Positions 63,201 through 64,000 of a stretch of DNA of 64,000 bases are shown here, in pieces; the first letter of the stretch is position 1; each line of letters opens with the position of its first letter. Location: NCBI GenBank assembly GCA_013397455.1, contig VYZB01000030.1:3317213-3381212 (forward strand), written 5' to 3'. The stretch comes from Crotophaga sulcirostris (Eukaryota; Chordata; Aves; Cuculiformes; Crotophagidae). The position numbers were made by a program, and so were the translations under genes. The notes beneath the pieces were generated by a model. The model saw only the letters and a list, made by a program, of their open reading frames with translations, searched no databases and was not told where the DNA came from.

Positions 63201-64000
63201 GGAAAACAAATGTAGTGTCCATAGTATCGCAAACCTTTCCTCAATAAGCCAGAAAAAAAAATCCCATAATTCTGCCACTTAACTGGAACTCTACCTAGAA
63301 AGCGAAAATACAGTTCATACATAAGTAGTTGCCCTCTGTTAATCCTCCTCTTCAAAATGAAGAATCTCTTTGAAAACTGTAGCCTTGGAGATTTTTTTGT
63401 TTACTTTTTTTTAAACAGTGATTTACCTATTTCTTCTAAACTACAAGCAAGACCAGCACAGTGGAGAGTTTCTGTTGAGTCCACAAGGCTGTAGAGAAGT
63501 TTCAAGTGCAGAAGTTAATGTACATCTTAATGTCCAGAATAGTGGGACACTGTACAGTTGAATTATTCAATACTGATGCCAAGGCTAAACCCCATTTCCT
63601 CCTGTATTCTGCCGTTTGCCAAGCATGACATTGTCTCACCAGTAGTAAGATACACACTGTTTCAGCGTTGCAGATTTCCAACACCTGCCCAGGCCTTTCA
63701 GCGGGCTCTTTAGCCCATATTTATAAACAGTTTTTTCTTGAAGAAAAAAAAATTGTTATAATTAGATCCAGTCACATTTAGGAGAGAGTAAGAGAGTAGA
63801 TATTCAGACTAAATAGTTTAGGTTGGGAGGTGTCCTGTTTAAGATAAACCGGAGGTAATTGAGAAAGCAGAAGCAGTTACACTGCGAGTTTATTATATTC
63901 CACATCAAGCAACTCAATCCATCCAGTTTTTCCAGAAGCTCAGGCAATAAGCACTGCTTGGGTTTACAATAATAATTCTACAAAAAGTGATAATAGGAAC
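60263..64000. other. Non-coding stretch, no gene recognised
   Basis: The part 60590-61080 is relatively G- and C-rich and holds two open plus-strand frames (60594-60884, 96 codons; 60943-61227, 94 codons) without a recognisable domain. The rest is AT-rich. No gene, RNA or further repeat was identified up to the end of the window. Confidence 0.6.

Overview
The window looks like vertebrate, and specifically avian, nuclear DNA from an intergenic stretch or a very long intron. Three things support this. It is AT-rich, with no compact ORFs and only short CA/TA microsatellites and A/T homopolymers. The interspersed repeats I recognise belong to bird families: 3' ends of CR1 LINEs and LTRs of an ERVL-like family common in bird genomes. 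There is also a thin background of very old amniote repeats (MIR-like SINEs and a turtle/crocodile-type retroposon). No protein-coding gene, rRNA, tRNA, CRISPR array or bacterial-style operon could be supported. The longest open frames (up to 188 codons) either lie inside transposable elements or resemble chance frames.

Layout. 1-5276: unique non-coding DNA with a TA/CA microsatellite and a G/T-rich tract. 5277-6063: a plus-strand ERVL-type LTR split by a 202-bp hAT-type element (5681-5882), which is bounded by an 8-bp target duplication. 6064-11863: unique non-coding DNA. 11864-12411: a second LTR of the same family on the minus strand, a solo LTR with a perfect 5-bp target duplication (CTGGA). 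12412-37440: 25 kb of mostly unique non-coding DNA with a probable MIR relic (about 16.2 kb), a 20-bp tandem duplication, two long perfect palindromes and one weak candidate exon (24821-24944). 37441-37800: a plus-strand CR1 3' end with an internal deletion. 37801-52735: non-coding, with MIR-like relics near 50.2-50.7 kb. 52736-52830: a minus-strand CR1 3' tail. 52831-64000: non-coding, with two copies of an old amniote retroposon (55.4 and 57.5 kb) and a MIR-like relic (60.2 kb).

Nothing in the window acts together as a gene system. The history that can be read is one of layered transposon insertions: ancient amniote SINEs, then CR1 and ERVL LTR insertions, with a hAT element landing later inside one LTR. 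I found no convincing evidence for a new biological system. The best leads are the nested hAT-in-LTR insertion, the palindromes and the recurrent G/T tracts. All repeat-family calls were made by eye from remembered consensus patterns and were not checked by a search.
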